From positions 1,708,296 through 1,772,295 of the forward strand of contig NZ_JADWYR010000002.1 in NCBI RefSeq assembly GCF_015831355.1: DNA of 64,000 nt, written 5' to 3'. How positions within the stretch are numbered: position 1 is the stretch's first letter; every line of letters begins with the position of its first letter. A model generated the notes under the pieces. It ran no database searches. It saw nothing but the letters and a program-made list of their open reading frames with translations, and was not told the DNA's origin. This document shows positions 61,008 through 64,000 of this stretch, piece after piece. The stretch comes from Panacibacter microcysteis. Its GTDB lineage: Bacteria; Bacteroidota; Bacteroidia; Chitinophagales; Chitinophagaceae. The position numbers and the translations under genes are program-made.

Positions 61008-61100
61008 AGTAGCCCGGCGAAAGTACTACTATTCAGCTTTACTTGCGTCGCACTCTTGTACTGCATAGCCCTGTGCGGCACGTGCACAACCCCGTTACTG
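61008..61100 (+). repeat. Dispersed intergenic repeat, single A arm
   Basis: The outer end GTAGCCCGGCG (near 61008) leads to an A core with one change (CTTGCGTCGCACTCTTGTAC, 61042-61061). The inner flank TGCATAGCCCTGTGCGGCA resembles other A flanks. No B partner before the next gene. Confidence 0.78.
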
Positions 61101-61185
61101 CAATACTTTATTGTGGCTGCCTGCAAGTGGAAAACAATTCATACACAATCTTGCTTAACCAGCACTGTTTAAATGCGTCTGAACG

Positions 61186-61193
61186 TATATTTG
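61186..61193 (+). promoter_or_regulatory. Candidate -7 box of the sugar-use locus
   Basis: TATATTTG matches TAnnTTTG exactly and lies 45 nt before the DUF6786-type gene. TTTA near 61168 could be part of a -33 element but the spacing is short. Confidence 0.5.
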
Positions 61194-61238
61194 ATTACAT
61201 TCAATATTAGCTGAACATTATTTAGAACGATAAAGCTT

Positions 61239-62474
61239 ATGAATAGCGTAATAAAGTATTGCATTGCTTCCTCCTCACTTGTGTTGATGTTTTCCTGCAA
61301 CAATGAACCCGGTAAAAAAAATACAACAACAGACACCACTGCTGCAACCCACAGCTACAGTTATGATAAAAGTTTTCTCAAGAAACACAACGAAGGTGCA
61401 TTCGAGCTGGTAAGTGATGACAGTACAGCCAGGGTTTTACTTTCAGCAGATTACCAGGGCAGGGTTATTACCAGTACTGCAGAAGGTAACGATGGCACCA
61501 GTTTTGGCTGGCTGAATTACAACCTTATCGGGGGTGCAGAAAAGAAAAAACAATTCAATCCTTTTGGTGGCGAAGAACGTTTATGGCTTGGCCCCGAAGG
61601 AGGACAATTTTCGCTATATTTTAAAGGCGGCGACTCCTTTAACATCAATCACTGGCAGGTACCTTTCCTGATAGATACTTTCACTTTCTCTCTCGACCAG
61701 TATTCAAAAAACTCCGCAACATTTACAAGAAAAGCACAGCTAACCAATTACAGCGGAACTGTCTTCGACATCTCACTCGAAAGAACGATCAACCTACTGT
61801 CAAAAGACAATGTTGCCACCGCAATTAGTACAAACATACCCGCTAACGTAAAGCTTGTTGGTTACGAAACCATCAATAAACTTACCAATACAGGCAAAGA
61901 AGACTGGACCAAAGAAAAAGGATTACTCTCTATATGGTTGCTGGGCATGTTTACACCTTCTCCAAAAACAGTTGTCATCATACCATTCAAACCCGTGGCA
62001 AATGCACGCACGTTTATAACAGACAACTATTTTGGCGAAATCCCGGCAGACCGCTTACAGGTAAAAGACAGCGTGTTGTATTTCACCTGCGATGGTAAAT
62101 TCCGCAGTAAAATCGGCCTCTCTCCTGCCATAGCCAAACCAATAGCTGCCGGTTTTGATTTTGAGAAAAATGTATTGACAGTAGTAATACCAGAGGTACA
62201 TCCCGATGCTCCTTATGTAAACAGCAAATGGGAAATACAAAAAGAGCCTTACAAAGGAGACGTTATCAACTCATACAACGATGGCCCATTGCAGGACGGC
62301 ACTCAGATGGGGCCTTTTTTTGAGATTGAATCTTCATCTCCTGCCCTGGCATTGAAACAAAATGAAACAGGTACCTACAGGCAGGTAACCTGCCACTTTA
62401 CGGGTGACTACAACAGCCTTAAAACAATGGCCCGGCAACTACTTGGCGTAAACCTTGACGATATAAAGAAATAA
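61239..62474 (+). CDS. DUF6786-like lipoprotein
   Basis: A 411-residue lipoprotein ([20 protein letters not shown]; lipobox MFSC). The mature part is beta-rich with a galactose-mutarotase-like look: [34 protein letters not shown] and [16 protein letters not shown] are typical of DUF6786-type proteins. Such folds bind sugars, but the reaction is unknown. It begins a run of three plus-strand genes toward the window edge and is 2 nt before the FAH-family gene, so the genes are probably one operon. Confidence 0.75.
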   Translation: MNSVIKYCIASSSLVLMFSCNNEPGKKNTTTDTTAATHSYSYDKSFLKKHNEGAFELVSDDSTARVLLSADYQGRVITSTAEGNDGTSFGWLNYNLIGGAEKKKQFNPFGGEERLWLGPEGGQFSLYFKGGDSFNINHWQVPFLIDTFTFSLDQYSKNSATFTRKAQLTNYSGTVFDISLERTINLLSKDNVATAISTNIPANVKLVGYETINKLTNTGKEDWTKEKGLLSIWLLGMFTPSPKTVVIIPFKPVANARTFITDNYFGEIPADRLQVKDSVLYFTCDGKFRSKIGLSPAIAKPIAAGFDFEKNVLTVVIPEVHPDAPYVNSKWEIQKEPYKGDVINSYNDGPLQDGTQMGPFFEIESSSPALALKQNETGTYRQVTCHFTGDYNSLKTMARQLLGVNLDDIKK

Positions 62475-62476
62475 CC

Positions 62477-63322
62477 ATGCATCTTTTCAAAACCACTCGC
62501 GGCAATATTGTTTCATTCAACAATCGTTATTATTTACTGGCACAGGACTGGGATGAGATCATCAACAGAGACAACCTGCACGATCATTTAAAAAATGCAT
62601 CCGGCAGCAGTGCGTTGATGAGTGACTCAGATGTGCAGGAGGCATTGACACATCACCTGTTGCCACCCATCGGTTCACAGGAAGTGTGGGCCGCGGGTGT
62701 TACCTACCTCCGCAGCAGGGATGCACGCATGGAAGAATCGGAAGACTCCGGCGCCGCAGATTGTTACCAGCGTGTGTATGAAGCATTAAGACCTGAACTG
62801 TTCTTTAAATCACTGCCACACCGTGTAAGGGGCCATAACCAATCAGTGAACATTCGTACAGACTCCACCTGGGATGTACCTGAACCTGAACTTACCCTGT
62901 ACATCAACAGTAGTGGAAATATACAGGCTTACACAATTGGCAATGATATGAGCAGCCGCAGCATAGAGGGTGAGAACCCGCTCTACCTGCCACAGGCTAA
63001 AATGTATGAAGGCAGTGCAGCAATCGGGCCATGCCTGTATATTCCTGCAGCACCTGTTGCTTTAACCACAGTCATTCATATGAACATTTACAGGGGCGAT
63101 AAGAAGATGTTTGATGACAGCACCACCCTGCAAAATATGAAACGCTCTTTAACAGAACTGGTCGCCTGGCTATACAAAGCCATGGATTTTGAATACGGGG
63201 CTTTTTTGATGACAGGCACCTGTGTTGTGCCGGATAACAGTTTCACACTACAGGAACATGATGTGGTAAACATAACGATAGACAACATTGGTACACTTAC
63301 CAATACTATCAGCAGTCGATAA
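62477..63322 (+). CDS. FAH-family dehydratase, 2-keto-3-deoxy-D-arabinonate dehydratase-like
   Basis: A 281-residue fumarylacetoacetate-hydrolase-fold protein. The metal site Glu residues are in [10 protein letters not shown] (134-143), and the block [20 protein letters not shown] (165-184) and [16 protein letters not shown] (105-120) closely recall archaeal 2-keto-3-deoxy-D-arabinonate dehydratase. That enzyme converts the keto-deoxy sugar acid into alpha-ketoglutarate semialdehyde. The substrate here (a pentonate or another keto-deoxy acid) is inference. It starts 2 nt after the DUF6786-like gene and ends 84 nt before the DUF2961 gene. Confidence 0.82.
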   Translation: MHLFKTTRGNIVSFNNRYYLLAQDWDEIINRDNLHDHLKNASGSSALMSDSDVQEALTHHLLPPIGSQEVWAAGVTYLRSRDARMEESEDSGAADCYQRVYEALRPELFFKSLPHRVRGHNQSVNIRTDSTWDVPEPELTLYINSSGNIQAYTIGNDMSSRSIEGENPLYLPQAKMYEGSAAIGPCLYIPAAPVALTTVIHMNIYRGDKKMFDDSTTLQNMKRSLTELVAWLYKAMDFEYGAFLMTGTCVVPDNSFTLQEHDVVNITIDNIGTLTNTISSR

Positions 63323-63406
63323 AAACCGGGGATTGCCGGATCAGCAATTGCACAAAAATCCACCGCCCTGCCGTTGATCATTATTACACCATTCTAAATA
63401 CGCTTT

Positions 63407-64000
63407 ATGCAAAAGTTTCTAACCATTGTATTTGCCATTTGCATTGTATTGCCTGCTTTGTCTCAACAAAAGTTCAACGGCATCAATTCAAACATGAGTA
63501 ACATTTACCAGTTATCTGATGCCAAAACAAGAAGTATAAGCCCGGAAAATTTTAAGGGCGAAAAAGGCAAAGGTGGTATGGCCACCACGGGTACCGGTAG
63601 CGGGCCTTCAAGAGACCTTGGCCAGGGCTGGAAGGTAAGCCCAAGCGTGGTCATCAAATCAAAAACCACCTATACCGTTGCAGAAATAGAAGGTCCTGGT
63701 TCTGTTCAGCACATATGGATGACGCCCACCGGCAACTGGCGCTACTCTATTCTGCGTTTTTACTGGGATGATGAAACCACCCCATCTGTTGAAGTGCCGG
63801 TTGGTGATTTCTTCGGCATGGGCTGGGGCAAATATGCACACCTCAATTCCTTAGCCGTTACAGTAAATCCGGGCAGCGCATTCAACTGCTACTGGCCAAT
63901 GCCTTTCAGAAAAAAATGCAGGATAACAATGGAAAACATTGCCAATGAAGATATGGTCTTGTACTACCAGGTAGATTATATTCTTACAGAAGTACCTGCA
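63407..64000 (+). CDS. DUF2961 (GH172-type) exported protein, 5' part
   Basis: The frame is open from 63407 to the window edge, so only the first 198 residues are seen. A signal peptide (MQKFLTIVFAICIVLPALSQ) is followed by the DUF2961 N-terminal blocks: NIYQLSDAKTRSISPENFKG, GTGSGPSRDLGQGWKVSPS, SVQHIWMTPTGNWRYSILRF and the VPVGDFFGMGWGK loop. DUF2961 corresponds to glycoside hydrolase family 172, with members acting on fructofuranosides and D-arabinofuranosides. Substrate is unknown. Together with the FAH-family dehydratase it suggests use of a furanosidic sugar. Confidence 0.85.
   Translation, partial: MQKFLTIVFAICIVLPALSQQKFNGINSNMSNIYQLSDAKTRSISPENFKGEKGKGGMATTGTGSGPSRDLGQGWKVSPSVVIKSKTTYTVAEIEGPGSVQHIWMTPTGNWRYSILRFYWDDETTPSVEVPVGDFFGMGWGKYAHLNSLAVTVNPGSAFNCYWPMPFRKKCRITMENIANEDMVLYYQVDYILTEVPA

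Noticed and set aside
595..61100. CRISPR array as an explanation of the repeats
   Set aside because: The copies are scattered in 19 intergenic sites, are inverted as well as direct, have no regular spacing, and no cas gene is present.

Overview
This window looks like the chromosome of a Bacteroidota bacterium, most likely family Chitinophagaceae (order Chitinophagales). The reasons are candidate promoters with a TAnnTTTG -7 box, several Bacteroidota-type families (DUF4954, DUF4199, DUF885, a SirB1-like transglutaminase fold, a glucosamine-6-phosphate deaminase fused to a PIG-L/LmbE domain, a DUF2961/GH172 protein), many lipoproteins, and a complete SUF operon. No prophage, integrase, transposase, rRNA or CRISPR array was seen. 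There is one tRNA gene, tRNA-Pro(GGG).

Layout. 0-2.1 kb: a DUF1905/YdeI protein and a DUF885 paralogue that has lost its metal site. 2.1-8.8 kb: SUF iron-sulfur operon (A-type carrier, sufB, sufC, sufD, sufS, sufE, sufT-like). 8.9-9.6 kb: two paralogous cysteine-rich mini-lipoproteins. 9.6-12.2 kb: thrS-infC on the minus strand. 12.6-20 kb: secreted proteins, an aldo/keto reductase, trmH and a giant TraB-family protein. 20.4-26.8 kb: queA, a SirB1-like protein, surE, pfkA, pyk. 27-33 kb: CocE/NonD hydrolase, GH20 hexosaminidase and the NagB-LmbE fusion (amino-sugar use). 33-45 kb: aminotransferase, ureohydrolase, radical SAM protein, TonB-type protein, folC, Tat-type oxidoreductase, mutS. 45-50 kb: cyclase-family lipoprotein, tRNA-Pro, degenerate dihydroorotase, DUF4199, GT2, GT4. 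50-55 kb: a membrane protein with a Cys/Gly tail, then a GDP-heptose pathway cluster (hddA, gmhA, hddC, gmhB). 55-61 kb: secreted protein, DUF885 metallohydrolase, Cys/Met-metabolism PLP enzyme, DUF4954 protein. 61-64 kb: start of a sugar-use locus (DUF6786-like, FAH-family dehydratase, DUF2961/GH172 cut by the window edge).

The most striking feature is not a gene. A family of short dispersed repeats occupies 19 intergenic sites. I count 25 copies of a 20-nt core in two related forms: type A, GTTGCGTCGCACTCTTGTAC, and type B, whose outward-facing form is GTACAAGTGAGTGACACAAC. Type B equals the reverse complement of type A with 4 changes. Arms occur singly or as inverted pairs around a spacer of roughly 80-170 nt. 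Two pairs lie inside the suf operon and one near-identical pair brackets trmH. Copies avoid coding sequence, but their reading frames create spurious N-terminal extensions of real genes (for example MTQQAM- and MSDTTGDA-). I know no name for this family and its function is unknown.

Annotation choices: where an open frame ran upstream into a repeat or a poorly supported region, I moved the start to the internal ATG that matches the family's usual N-terminus (A-type carrier, sufC, AKR, trmH, mutS, radical SAM, gmhA, hddC, DUF885 lipoprotein, PLP enzyme).
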